Positions 51,689 to 60,992 of a stretch of 64,000 bases of DNA are shown one piece after another; the stretch's first letter is position 1; each line of letters begins with the position of its first letter. Source of the DNA: Halobacillus yeomjeoni (GTDB lineage Bacteria; Bacillota; Bacilli; Bacillales; Halobacillaceae). Location: assembly GCF_020171525.1 (NCBI RefSeq), contig NZ_JAIVAI010000005.1:1-64000 (forward strand), in the 5' to 3' direction. The notes beneath the pieces are model-generated. The model saw nothing but the letters and a program-made list of their open reading frames with translations. It had not been told where the DNA came from and did not search any database. A program made the position numbers and the translations under genes.

Positions 51689-53648
51689 AAAAGAGATTCT
51701 TAAACAAGATTTCCGTAATGTGGGGTGGATCAGTATTGTATATTTTCTCGGCTTATTCTTCGCTCTGCCTTTGCAGCTGTTCATGGCATTGAGTGATGAA
51801 CGTAGAGAATATTATGGAATCACCTTTGATCGAGGGTTGTTTGATCAGACATTCTTATTTGATATCCAGGTTCTCTTTTTGTTCATTCTGCCCGTCTTGA
51901 TGGCCATTTTCCTTTTTCGTTATCTACATGTAAAGACGACTTCGGATTTCATACACAGTCTTCCGATAAAGAGGGAAAAGCTGTTCAACCATCATGCGAG
52001 CTCAGGTCTGCTTATGTTGCTTTTACCTGTATTGGTAAACAGTATCATCATGGCAGTCCTGCTGGGAATCGATGGAGCTTCTGAGTTTTACGTGTTCAGC
52101 GATGTAGCCTATTGGACGGCGGTTATGCTGGTTTTGACTGTTTTCGTCTTTCTTGCAGCCGTGCTGGTCGGGACATTGACAGGCCTCTCCACTCTTCAAG
52201 GTGTTTTGACTTATATTCTGCTGTTTTTCCCAACAGGGATTATGTTTCTAGGTTCCTATCATATCGGTATGTTTGTGAACGGATTTACGGAAGGAGTGGT
52301 TTATGAAGACGGGATTCAAAACTTTTCTCCTATACTGGATTTGACGAGTTATTATCAACCTGAAGAAAAGTTCATGCCAATCTCTTATGTGGAGCTGGGA
52401 GTTTATATTATCTTAGCTGTTTCATTCTACGTCCTTGCAAAAATCATTTACAAGAAAAGATCTCTGGAGGCGGCATCTTCGGCTATTGCTGTAGCTTCGT
52501 TGAGACCTGTATTCATAGCTGGAATGACCTTATGTTTCTCCGTATTCGGCGGGATCTATTTCGGAGAATCACAATCTTCTCTAAACTGGTCCTTCGTAGG
52601 ATACGGCATGGGACTGCTTTTCGGTTATTGCGTTGCGGTCATGGTGACTAAAAAAACGTGGCGTGTGTTCAATTTATCCCTTCTCAAAGGCTTGGGAGTT
52701 TATGGCGGTGTGACTTTATTGTTTATTACTGTTCTACCACTACTATGGAAAGGGTATGAATCCAATATTCCTCAAATGGATGAAGTTGAAAGTGTGTTCT
52801 TAGGAAACAGTTATCATCACTATCAAGATCGAATTGATCAAAGTAGCGGTGACATGGTAATTGAATCAAAGGAAGGCATCCAGTCCGTAATCAACCTTCA
52901 TGAAGCAATAATAGAACAGGATTCTTCTTTTGATGAAGGAGACCGCCGTTATTTTGTGGCTTATGAAATGAAAAATGGAGATACGATCTTTCGGAGCTAT
53001 GAAATCGATAAAGAAGTATTTGCCCCAGAGTTGAAAACTATATCAGAAACGAAGGAGTATAAAGAGATTCATTACCCGATTGTGCAAGTCGATCCTTCTA
53101 CTGTCATGAAGCTGGAGTTTAATTCTGGTCATAATAAAGGGAAGATTTTAAACAGCCCTGAAAAGATCGAAGAGTTCCTTAACCGTTTGAAGTCTGATAT
53201 TTTTACTTTGACCTATGAGGATATGATCGGGCCGACTGGAATTCCAGGGGCTGAGGTATTTGTCCATTCAGGTAATAACAATCCACCACACGTAACAATT
53301 CTTCCTTCTTTTGATAAGACAACACAGTGGCTGAAGGAAGAGGGGCTGTACGATGAAGTGATGGTTCAGGCGGACGATATTGAACGGATGGAGGTTATTC
53401 CGTGGAACACATTCGAGAATAATGATTCAGAAAGTGCATTTCATCATGCTAGAGCGAATGGGAAAAGTGGTCTGACTATAAAAGATAAAGAAAAGATCGA
53501 AGAGGCAATGAAGGCAAAGAATTACCAAGAAGACGGTGATTATCTGGTCGCGTTCTACTTTGGAGAATCCGGCCGGGGTGATTTTGAAGTATTAAGTTTT
53601 AAAAAAGAAGAAGCTCCGGAATTCATTAAAAATCACTTCAATAATTAA
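51663..53648 (+). CDS. ABC permease with large DUF6449-like outer domain
   Basis: A 661-aa protein: about eight transmembrane helices in residues 20-375 (first helix VGWISIVYFLGLFFALPLQL), then an outer domain of some 285 residues. It has acidic repeated blocks (AYEMKNGDTIFRSYEIDKEV; YLVAFYFGESGRGDFEVLSF) as in DUF6449. The HSLPIKREKLFNHH cytosolic loop is the coupling motif of YtrC/YtrD-type permeases. The ATG at 51663 has a GGGAGGTG site. The outer domain may sense or bind a peptide antibiotic; this is inference. Confidence 0.82.
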   Translation: MPLKISLFKKEILKQDFRNVGWISIVYFLGLFFALPLQLFMALSDERREYYGITFDRGLFDQTFLFDIQVLFLFILPVLMAIFLFRYLHVKTTSDFIHSLPIKREKLFNHHASSGLLMLLLPVLVNSIIMAVLLGIDGASEFYVFSDVAYWTAVMLVLTVFVFLAAVLVGTLTGLSTLQGVLTYILLFFPTGIMFLGSYHIGMFVNGFTEGVVYEDGIQNFSPILDLTSYYQPEEKFMPISYVELGVYIILAVSFYVLAKIIYKKRSLEAASSAIAVASLRPVFIAGMTLCFSVFGGIYFGESQSSLNWSFVGYGMGLLFGYCVAVMVTKKTWRVFNLSLLKGLGVYGGVTLLFITVLPLLWKGYESNIPQMDEVESVFLGNSYHHYQDRIDQSSGDMVIESKEGIQSVINLHEAIIEQDSSFDEGDRRYFVAYEMKNGDTIFRSYEIDKEVFAPELKTISETKEYKEIHYPIVQVDPSTVMKLEFNSGHNKGKILNSPEKIEEFLNRLKSDIFTLTYEDMIGPTGIPGAEVFVHSGNNNPPHVTILPSFDKTTQWLKEEGLYDEVMVQADDIERMEVIPWNTFENNDSESAFHHARANGKSGLTIKDKEKIEEAMKAKNYQEDGDYLVAFYFGESGRGDFEVLSFKKEEAPEFIKNHFNN

Positions 53649-53656
53649 GGGAGAAT

Positions 53657-54184
53657 ATGATGGGTATTCAGTTTAATGATCTGTACCAGAATTATTACCA
53701 GCGTGTGTATCATGTGGCTCTAAAAATCACTAAAGATTCCAGTGCAGCTGAAGACGTTCTTCAAGAAACGTTTTTGAAGGCATATAACAAATTGAATGAG
53801 GTCAGAGATGTTCAAAAAGCCGGTGCCTGGTTGTCGAGAATCGCGTCTAATAAAGCTATCGATTATTTGAGGAGGGAAAAAAAGGTGGTGCTTGTACCTG
53901 AAAATGAAATCCAACTCAAAGATATTGGTTGTGATTATTCATCAAGTGTCGAAAGGGAAATGGAGCAAATTCTTTTAGTAGATGATGTGACGGAAAAGGT
54001 GTGCACACTTCCTCCAAAGTTAAGAGTCGTACTTCTCCTGAATTATCAAGAACAATTGGGAGAGAAAGAAATTGCCCGGCAATTGAACATTACACCTTCT
54101 GCTGTAAAGTCACGCCTTCATCGTGCTCGAAAAGCTATGAAAGAAAAAATGAACAATAAGGAAATGAAAGTTTTCATAGCTTGA
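53657..54184 (+). CDS. ECF-type RNA polymerase sigma factor without adjacent anti-sigma gene
   Basis: A 175-aa ECF sigma factor. Region 2: SSAAEDVLQETFLKAYNKL and AGAWLSRIASNKAIDYLRRE. Region 4: LPPKLRVVLLLNYQEQLGEKEIA and TPSAVKSRLHRARKAMKEKM. It starts eight bases after the permease stop (GGGAGAAT site), so it is the last gene of the YtrA-type operon. A terminator follows directly and no anti-sigma gene is next to it. Activity may therefore be set by the GntR repressor or by the transporter. Confidence 0.88.
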   Translation: MMGIQFNDLYQNYYQRVYHVALKITKDSSAAEDVLQETFLKAYNKLNEVRDVQKAGAWLSRIASNKAIDYLRREKKVVLVPENEIQLKDIGCDYSSSVEREMEQILLVDDVTEKVCTLPPKLRVVLLLNYQEQLGEKEIARQLNITPSAVKSRLHRARKAMKEKMNNKEMKVFIA

Positions 54185-54220
54185 AGAAAGGTTCCACAGA
54201 AATGTGGAACCTTTCTTATT
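54185..54220 (+). terminator. Terminator of the GntR-ABC-sigma operon
   Basis: A 14-bp perfect stem AGAAAGGTTCCACA/TGTGGAACCTTTCT with a four-base loop, followed by TATTTT. Confidence 0.85.
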
Positions 54221-54299
54221 TTACATGGTATAAATACCGTCTTCTGTTTATTGAGTAGGATTTCAACTGATGGGGGTTTACTGTAAGAAGAATTTAAAC

Positions 54300-54477
54300 T
54301 TTTCCACAAACCAAACGTGTCGTATCCAACAATGTATCATTATCGATTGGGGATAAATATGGAGTTATCCTCCATTTTTGTAAATTTATACACATATACA
54401 CAGGAAAGAAAGGCAAAATCTCATAAATTAAACATTTGATTAGGGGCAGCTTATTCACATCCAACAGGTTATCCACA
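54300..54477. other. DnaA-box cluster in a convergent intergenic gap
   Basis: Several 9-mers match the DnaA box TTATNCACA: TTATACACA (54386), TTATTCACA (54451) and TTATCCACA (54469, perfect), all on the plus strand. One-mismatch boxes are TTTTCCACA (54300), ATATACACA (54394) and, on the minus strand, TGGGGATAA (54348). The gap lies between two converging genes, so it is not a promoter region. It may be a DnaA-titrating cluster like the DnaA-box clusters near the B. subtilis origin. Confidence 0.55.
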
Positions 54478-54512
54478 AAAAAGCGTTCTCTTTCATCATG
54501 AAAGAGAACGCT
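54475..54512 (-). terminator. Terminator of the PCYCGC lipoprotein gene (minus strand)
   Basis: The stem AGCGTTCTCTTTCAT/ATGAAAGAGAACGCT is followed on the minus strand by TTTTTTGTGG. The T-tract overlaps the perfect DnaA box. Confidence 0.85.
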
Positions 54513-54518
54513 GAGTGT

Positions 54519-55004
54519 TTATATTTCGGGTGTCGGGGTCGGTTCAGGAAACCCTTCTTCATACTTTTTGTCAATTTCTTTTCGAATTTGTTCAATGGAT
54601 TTACCTTCTTGGTAGTCCATAATCGATTGGGCTGCAATCTCTAAACAAACGCCGCATTTCGTTGCATGGTCATCCCACACGACAGCTCCGTTTTCTTTAT
54701 TGTCATGGACAAAACAATCGTAGTTGCTTCGGTGTCCCACACTGTCTCCACATCCGCAATAGCAGGGAATATGATCAAGGATGGGTTTGCTTTCGGCTGC
54801 TGCCGTATATAGGAGCTGCATATCTTCATTTTTATCATCTAAAAAAGAAGGAAGCTCTTCTTTATGTTTTGTTTCTTCACGAATATCTCCATTCACATGC
54901 TCTTGTCCTTCGTGTTTTTCCGCAGAGTGAGAGCTGCATCCTGACAATAGACTGCCTAAAAGGATTCCAATGGAAAGAAACCATTTTAATTTCAAAAAAA
55001 ACAC
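54519..55004 (-). CDS. PCYCGC-motif lipoprotein
   Basis: A 161-aa lipoprotein with lipobox LSGC (Cys23). The mature part contains the family motif HIPCYCGCGDSVGHRSNYDC and a later C-x2-C (TKCGVCLEIA). Five or six conserved cysteines suggest metal (copper or heme-related) binding. The C-terminus ends FPEPTPTPEI. Function is unknown. Family members occur widely in Bacillaceae, often near copper or respiratory genes. The ATG has an AAGAAGGTG site. Confidence 0.85.
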   Translation of the reverse strand: MFFLKLKWFLSIGILLGSLLSGCSSHSAEKHEGQEHVNGDIREETKHKEELPSFLDDKNEDMQLLYTAAAESKPILDHIPCYCGCGDSVGHRSNYDCFVHDNKENGAVVWDDHATKCGVCLEIAAQSIMDYQEGKSIEQIRKEIDKKYEEGFPEPTPTPEI

Positions 55005-55089
55005 CTTCTTTATGAATGTTTAAATTCATCATAAAGAAGGTGCTGATTATAATCAATAAGGATTTATATCGTTACGAATTTTGCCATAT

Positions 55090-56724
55090 TTACTTTCCGA
55101 AAGAAGATAAGAATTTTACCCGGTCACCCATTGGTGGGATGTTGTCATCGACGAGAGCTATTTCCAATACTGCAGGACCTTGATGTTCCGTCAATGATTC
55201 TATCTTATCAGCAGTCAAGTCTTCTAATTGTTCCACTCTTGCACTAGGTATACCCATAGAGTCAGCCATTTTGCAGATATCGGTCGGTTCTTGATTGAAA
55301 CGATCATGCGCTCGTTTGTATTGAAGTGAGTGTCCGTGGTGAACCATGCCTAGTCTGGCATTATTCATTACCACAATCAGAACAGGGATTTCATATTCTT
55401 TTGCCGTCAAAATTTCCATTCCATGCATGAAGAAACAGCCGTCCCCTGTAATACTGACCGTCAATCGATCAGGATCCGCCAGTTTAGCACCGAGGGCACT
55501 GCCGATTCCACTTCCCATTGCACCAAAGTGTACATTGATATCAAAAGAATCTTCATGTAGAACATCCATATGATGAATGACATAAGCCATGAACTCTCCG
55601 ATATCGATCGTATACCTGGTCGATTGTGGGAGCTTCTCCTGGAGAGAAGCTAAGACATTCCTTGTGTTGTATTCGACCATATCTGCTGTCTGAGGTGTTT
55701 GAATAGAAGCTTTTGGTTTCTTTTCAAACCCTTTATTTCTCAACTCTGTTACCAGGGAAGATACGGAGAGCTGGATATCTCCATGGATCGAAACATCAAC
55801 AGGATATTTACGGTTGAACACGGAGTCGTCAAAGTCGACTTGAATGGTAAATCGATCTTTAGTGATATTCATGTTGTAGTTGTTCGTCGCCGTTTCTCCC
55901 AAGCTTGAACCTAGTATCAGTACTGCTTCGGTAGGTGTATCATTAATCAGCTGGGAAGCCTCTTCATGGCCTGCGAAACCGAAAATTCCTTTAAGAAGGG
56001 AATGATCACCAGGGATGAGTCCTTTGGCCTGAGGAGAAGTTACAATCGGCCAGTTCAATAGTTCAGCGAGTTCAATGACATCCTCCACGCTGTCCCTGAT
56101 TCCCTGTCCTGCGAAGATATAACCGCTATTAGCTTTTGCTAAATGATTTACTGCGTTTGAAATCGAATCATCACCAGGAAGCAAAGGTTTTCTCACAGGG
56201 AACTCAGGAAGAGTGGTATCAGCTATCTGCTGAAGCTGCACATCGATAGGCATGGCGATATGTACCGGGCCGGGGACACCAGTCATAGCTATTTCTATCG
56301 CTTTGTGTATTTCAGGCAGTAAGTCTTCGGCACGATCCACTCTCTTACTATATTTCGTCACAGATTGATAGATTGGACCTGCATCAAGCTCCTGGGATGC
56401 GTTGAGTCCCATAGTGCTTACGGGTACAGCACCTGTCAGGAAGAGGACAGGAAGATGCTCTCTCATCGCATTAGCCGCTCCCGTCACTAAGTTAGTTCCG
56501 CCTGGACCGCTGCTGCCGATACAGACACTGAGAGATTTAGAATATTTGGCATAAGCGGCGGCCATGTAAGAAGCAGCCCCTTCATGTTTTGTAACGATTG
56601 GCGTAATGGATGGTGTATCGTATAGCTCATCAAAAAAAGCATTTACAGATCCAGCTGGAATGCCGAATATATATTGTATATTTCCAGAAACAAAATAATC
56701 TAATACAGCTCGAACGGATTTCAT
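55090..56724 (-). CDS. Thiamine-diphosphate-dependent enzyme (acetolactate-synthase-like)
   Basis: A 544-aa three-domain ThDP enzyme. In the N-terminal PYR domain, the catalytic Glu48 is in TKHEGAASYMAAAYA. GPGGTNLVTGAANA and the central domain LILGSSLGETATNNY follow. The PP domain has the cofactor motif TGDGCFFMHGMEIL ending VVMNNA. The closest types are acetolactate synthase, pyruvate oxidase and benzoylformate decarboxylase. The substrate is not decided by motifs. The ATG lies four bases after the stop of the GGDEF/EAL gene, with an AAAGGGG site inside that gene, so the two are coupled. Confidence 0.82.
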   Translation of the reverse strand: MKSVRAVLDYFVSGNIQYIFGIPAGSVNAFFDELYDTPSITPIVTKHEGAASYMAAAYAKYSKSLSVCIGSSGPGGTNLVTGAANAMREHLPVLFLTGAVPVSTMGLNASQELDAGPIYQSVTKYSKRVDRAEDLLPEIHKAIEIAMTGVPGPVHIAMPIDVQLQQIADTTLPEFPVRKPLLPGDDSISNAVNHLAKANSGYIFAGQGIRDSVEDVIELAELLNWPIVTSPQAKGLIPGDHSLLKGIFGFAGHEEASQLINDTPTEAVLILGSSLGETATNNYNMNITKDRFTIQVDFDDSVFNRKYPVDVSIHGDIQLSVSSLVTELRNKGFEKKPKASIQTPQTADMVEYNTRNVLASLQEKLPQSTRYTIDIGEFMAYVIHHMDVLHEDSFDINVHFGAMGSGIGSALGAKLADPDRLTVSITGDGCFFMHGMEILTAKEYEIPVLIVVMNNARLGMVHHGHSLQYKRAHDRFNQEPTDICKMADSMGIPSARVEQLEDLTADKIESLTEHQGPAVLEIALVDDNIPPMGDRVKFLSSFGK

Positions 56725-56728
56725 TGTT

Positions 56729-59548
56729 TTACCCCTTTTGTGATAAGTTTTTCAAAAATACTTCTTCTAACTTGGCAGCCTCCAATGGGCGGCTGAAATA
56801 ATATCCCTGCATCAAATAACAGCCATGTTCGATCAGAAACTCAGCTTGTTCCTGGTCTTCTACACCTTCAGCGATGACACTGAGATTCAAGCTATCAGCC
56901 AGTGTGATGATGGTGTTCGTAATGGCTGCATTATTCGTATTGGTCGTAATATCATCAATGAAAGATTTGTCTATCTTCAACGTATCGATAGGGAAATCTT
57001 TTAAATATCCAAGGGAAGAGTAGCCGGTCCCGAAGTCATCAATCGACATTTTTATCCCTAGATTCTTTAATTTATGCATGGTCGCAAGCATTGTTTCTGA
57101 GTTATGAATGATAATGTTTTCTGTCAATTCCAATTCTAAATTTTCAGGTGGGAGTTGTGTTTCCTCAAGGATTTCTTTGACGACGTTCGTTATATCATGC
57201 TGACGGAATTGCTGAGGAGACAGATTGGCTGAAATGACGAGTTCCGTAAGTCCTGCATCATACCACCTCTTCATTTGCAGGCAGGACTGTCTGATGACCC
57301 ACTCGCCTAATTTAACAATCAACCCTGTTTCTTCAGCTAATGGTATGAACATATTTGGCGGCATGAAACCCAGCTTAGGATGATTCCATCTGACGAGAGC
57401 TTCCATTCCTGTGATTTCGTTTGTATTTGCATTGAACTTCGGTTGATAGTGAAGGAAAAACTCATTGCCGCCTTGGTCCAAGGCTTTGTACAAGTCATTT
57501 TCCAATTGAACACTTTCAACAGATCGATCTACGATATCTGAAGAATAGAATTGATATTGGTTACCTGACAGTTCTTTGGCTTTATACATCGCCACATCTG
57601 CATGTTTGACGAGCGTCTCGCTTGTCGTCCCACCTTCAGGATAAAGGCTGATACCGATGCTGGTTTTTATAGCGACTTCTTGATCACCAATGTTAAAGGG
57701 TTCATCGAATGTATGAAGAATCGTTTCTGCACATTCCACAGCTTCATCCTTACTCTTGATCGTTGGTAAGAGAATGATGAATTCATCGCCGCCTTGTCTT
57801 GAGACGGTGGCTTCTTTAGGAATCGCGGAATCCAGCCGGGCAGCTACGCTTTTAAGGACTGAGTCACCAAATCCGTGCCCGAACGTGTCGTTGATTTTTT
57901 TGAAACGATCCAAATCCAAGAATAAGATCGCTAATGAGCGCTTTTGCATTTCTGCATAGGTCAATGCTTGATTGAGACGGTCCTGGAAGAGAACCCGGTT
58001 CGGAATGTTCGTTACGCTATCGTAATAGGCATGGTACTTTATTTTTTCTTCCATTTGTTTACGAGTCGTGACATCTTTGAATGTGACAACATACCCGACG
58101 ACTTTACCGCTCTGTTTCTGAGGAGTGATTACATACTCGACAGGAAATATCTCTTCATCCTGTCTTACAAAATACTCATCCATATTTTCCTGGTTCCGTT
58201 TACTTTCATTCCCTATGGAAAAAGTGGATAGTAGTTCTTTCATCGAAAGCTCTGAATGGAAGATTTGATCTTGTGAGCAACCGATAATATCTTCCTCCGA
58301 ATCATACCCAAGCAGGTCCGTTGCTGAAGGGTTTGCGAACGTAAGCCGTCCGTTCAAGTCCAATCCGAAGATACCTTCACCGGCAGAGTTCAGAATCAAT
58401 TCTTTCTCATGACTCATCTGCTTCAACTCGGTAATGACTTTTTCCAGTTCATTGTTTTTTTCCCGAATCTCCGATGTCCGCTGGTTGATGATCAAATCCT
58501 GTTTTTCCATGTAGATCAAGTTGAACAATACGGGAGCGGTTGCATCCACGATTGATTCGGCGAGCTGGATCGCAGTTTTAGAATAGTTTAATCCTTTTTC
58601 TTCCAAATTAACAATTGCAATGGCCCCAAGTACTTCACCAACAGCTACAAGGGGGATCATATATAAAGCTTGTATTCCAAAATGCTCACACAACTCATGG
58701 TTGGTCCGGCTATCCTCATAAACATCAGGAATCATGATTGATTGCTTGGATTTGAGAATTTCCTGGAATACTTCATCTTTCGTATGGTCGACCTTCAAAT
58801 CTTCATGAGTCTTCTTCCACTCTTCCTCTGTCCAGTCGCTGTTTTTACTGAGGGTACCTTGAGTGATTTTACTCTCGGCGATAGGATCGACGAAATGCGC
58901 ACCGATGTTATAGTTGTCCAAAACTTTTCCTAAGTAAAAATAACAACGATCCAGAGCTTCAGGGAGAGAGGAGCAGAGAGACAAATCTCTGGTCACATTC
59001 AAAAGGAGCTGCTTCTGCTCGATCAGATCTTCTTTGCGCACAAGGTTGTTAGCGTTACGAATCGCCACTGCAGCCATGTTGACATAAGCCTTGACCGATT
59101 CTATCTCAGAAAGAGTCAGATTCATCGGAGTCCCGTAGTCAAATAGGTAGGCGAGCCCATATATTTCGTCATCTTGAGCGATCGGGGCGACGAGTAATGA
59201 TTGGATTTTGAATGCCTGAACAGCTCGTTGATCAGGGCGGTCATCTTTTGAAGTATCAGGGATATAGATAGCTTCTTTCGTTTCAATGACTTCTTTTGTC
59301 AATTGATCCATTTCCGGGTCTACCACGTGCATGTCTAGTGACATTCCATTAATGGTGGATGGTTTCCCTACGTAACCGCGATACGTACCGTCCTCCTGAG
59401 GTAAATAAATTCCTACAGAGTCACATCGCATAATTTCTTCAGAGATGGCGGTTACTACATGCTCTAGTACTTCTTGCAAATCCAGCTTCGTATTGATAAG
59501 CTTTGTAATTTGTGCAAGACGCGAATACCTGGTTTGTTGATCTGCCAT
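56729..59548 (-). CDS. GAF-GAF-PAS-GGDEF-EAL cyclic-di-GMP signalling protein
   Basis: A 939-aa soluble sensor. Two GAF domains (about 5-175 and 190-350) come first, then a short coiled coil (about 360-400) and a PAS domain (about 400-500, GIFGLDLNGRLTFANPSATD). The GGDEF domain has an intact GGDEF at 586-590. The EAL domain has EAL at 716-718, with ELTENIII, IDDFGTGYSS and LKIDKSFI present. Both making and breaking c-di-GMP are thus possible. There is no membrane segment, so it senses an internal signal. The ATG at 59548 is set by TGGAGGT. It is cotranscribed with the ThDP enzyme. Confidence 0.9.
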   Translation of the reverse strand: MADQQTRYSRLAQITKLINTKLDLQEVLEHVVTAISEEIMRCDSVGIYLPQEDGTYRGYVGKPSTINGMSLDMHVVDPEMDQLTKEVIETKEAIYIPDTSKDDRPDQRAVQAFKIQSLLVAPIAQDDEIYGLAYLFDYGTPMNLTLSEIESVKAYVNMAAVAIRNANNLVRKEDLIEQKQLLLNVTRDLSLCSSLPEALDRCYFYLGKVLDNYNIGAHFVDPIAESKITQGTLSKNSDWTEEEWKKTHEDLKVDHTKDEVFQEILKSKQSIMIPDVYEDSRTNHELCEHFGIQALYMIPLVAVGEVLGAIAIVNLEEKGLNYSKTAIQLAESIVDATAPVLFNLIYMEKQDLIINQRTSEIREKNNELEKVITELKQMSHEKELILNSAGEGIFGLDLNGRLTFANPSATDLLGYDSEEDIIGCSQDQIFHSELSMKELLSTFSIGNESKRNQENMDEYFVRQDEEIFPVEYVITPQKQSGKVVGYVVTFKDVTTRKQMEEKIKYHAYYDSVTNIPNRVLFQDRLNQALTYAEMQKRSLAILFLDLDRFKKINDTFGHGFGDSVLKSVAARLDSAIPKEATVSRQGGDEFIILLPTIKSKDEAVECAETILHTFDEPFNIGDQEVAIKTSIGISLYPEGGTTSETLVKHADVAMYKAKELSGNQYQFYSSDIVDRSVESVQLENDLYKALDQGGNEFFLHYQPKFNANTNEITGMEALVRWNHPKLGFMPPNMFIPLAEETGLIVKLGEWVIRQSCLQMKRWYDAGLTELVISANLSPQQFRQHDITNVVKEILEETQLPPENLELELTENIIIHNSETMLATMHKLKNLGIKMSIDDFGTGYSSLGYLKDFPIDTLKIDKSFIDDITTNTNNAAITNTIITLADSLNLSVIAEGVEDQEQAEFLIEHGCYLMQGYYFSRPLEAAKLEEVFLKNLSQKG

Positions 59549-59639
59549 TACAAAACCTCCATAAGTAGTCATATTGTATTAAAATTCGACCTTTATAATG
59601 AACTTCCTGCTAAAAAAATTATTAAATTAAAAAAAAGCA

Positions 59640-59672
59640 AATAAAAAGGCGCAAAAGTAAGCCTTTTGCGCC
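59640..59672 (-). terminator. Terminator of chrA (minus strand)
   Basis: A ten-bp stem GGCGCAAAAG/CTTTTGCGCC is followed on the minus strand by TTTTTATTTG. Confidence 0.85.
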
Positions 59673-59678
59673 ATTATT

Positions 59679-60851
59679 TTAAATTATATTCAGTAGTAGT
59701 CCACCGGCGATTCCTATTAATACGATCGCCCATGCTGGGGTACGGAAGAAGTGGAGCAGGGAAAACAACAAAGCAGCTAGAGCGAAATCTTCAGCGCCTT
59801 GAATGGAACTCTTTAGGACCGGGTCATAAAAAGCAGCGAGTAAAATCCCGACGACACTCGCGTTCACCCCAGTCAACACACCCTGAAAGGCCGGCCGCTT
59901 TCGCAGTTCATTCAAGAAAGGTAAAGCCGCTAAAAGAAACAAAAACGAAGGAAGAAAAATTCCGATTGTAGCTACAACAGCCCCTATGACTCCCTCCATC
60001 ATTGTACCTAAGTAGCTGGCAAATGTGAAAAGCGGTCCAGGCACAGCCTGTGCCATCCCGTAACCCGCCAGGAATTCATTTGCAGTAAGCCATCCTGTTG
60101 GGACAACTTCACGTTCCAGCATAGGAAGAACAACATGACCGCCTCCGAAAACGAGCGCCCCTACACGGAAAAAGGTATCAAACATTTGTACCAGGATATT
60201 TTCCGTGTTCTTCGCAAGAACAGGGAGAAGAGTCAGCATCCCTATCAAAACAGATAAGGCAGTGATTCCTGTTTTCTTGGAAAACGTAGCGGGAAACGGC
60301 TCAATTTTTGATTCAGTGGCAAAGGCCTTCCAACCGATCAAGCCGGCTCCAGCAATGATGATTAACTGCATCCAGGCAGATGGATAAAGAATGAGAATAA
60401 GGGAAGCAATCAATCCTATAGCAATCCTGGGCCGGTCAGGCGTCAATTTCTTTCCGAGTCCGATCAGAGCATGAAGAACAACAGCAGCGGCCACGACCTT
60501 AAGGCTGTGTATGAAAGGGGCATCCCCAATATCAAAATTTTGATAAAGCAATCCGAACAAGGTCAAAATGATGATGGATGGAACAGTAAAACCAATCCAT
60601 GAAATGAGTCCACCTAAAAAACCACCCCTCAGCATACCAATGGCGATGCCGACCTGGCTGCTTGCTGGACCGGGAAGGAATTGACATAAAGCGATGATAT
60701 CCGCGTACGTCTTATCATCGATCCATTTTTTTCGGTCGATATACTCATCTTTGAAATAAGCAAGGTGCGCAACTGGACCGCCGAAAGAAGTCAATCCCAG
60801 CTTGGTGCTTGCTTTAAATATTTCCAATAATGAATTGCGATTTTTCTTCAA
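59679..60851 (-). CDS. chrA: Chromate transporter ChrA (CHR family)
   Basis: A full-length two-domain CHR protein of about 390 aa. The N-half signature STKLGLTSFGGPVAHLAYF and CQFLPGPASSQVGIAIG repeats in the C-half as FRVGALVFGGGHVVLPML and GYGMAQAVPGPLF. There are about 10-12 membrane helices. The family exports chromate using proton motive force. The start is uncertain. A TTG at 60851 has GGAGGAAG at ideal distance, while an ATG at 60866 overlaps that site and has none of its own. It is monocistronic. Confidence 0.88.
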   Translation of the reverse strand: MKKNRNSLLEIFKASTKLGLTSFGGPVAHLAYFKDEYIDRKKWIDDKTYADIIALCQFLPGPASSQVGIAIGMLRGGFLGGLISWIGFTVPSIIILTLFGLLYQNFDIGDAPFIHSLKVVAAAVVLHALIGLGKKLTPDRPRIAIGLIASLILILYPSAWMQLIIIAGAGLIGWKAFATESKIEPFPATFSKKTGITALSVLIGMLTLLPVLAKNTENILVQMFDTFFRVGALVFGGGHVVLPMLEREVVPTGWLTANEFLAGYGMAQAVPGPLFTFASYLGTMMEGVIGAVVATIGIFLPSFLFLLAALPFLNELRKRPAFQGVLTGVNASVVGILLAAFYDPVLKSSIQGAEDFALAALLFSLLHFFRTPAWAIVLIGIAGGLLLNII

Positions 60852-60992
60852 TGAATCTTCCTCCATACGTACAAAAATGGTGCTCAGCGACCATTTGAAG
60901 AAGCTGAGCAGGTTTCAATATACGGCATTATAAGGAAGATATCAATAGAATATGGAAGATAGATAAGGGCGCAAAACGATTAGGAGAAATGA

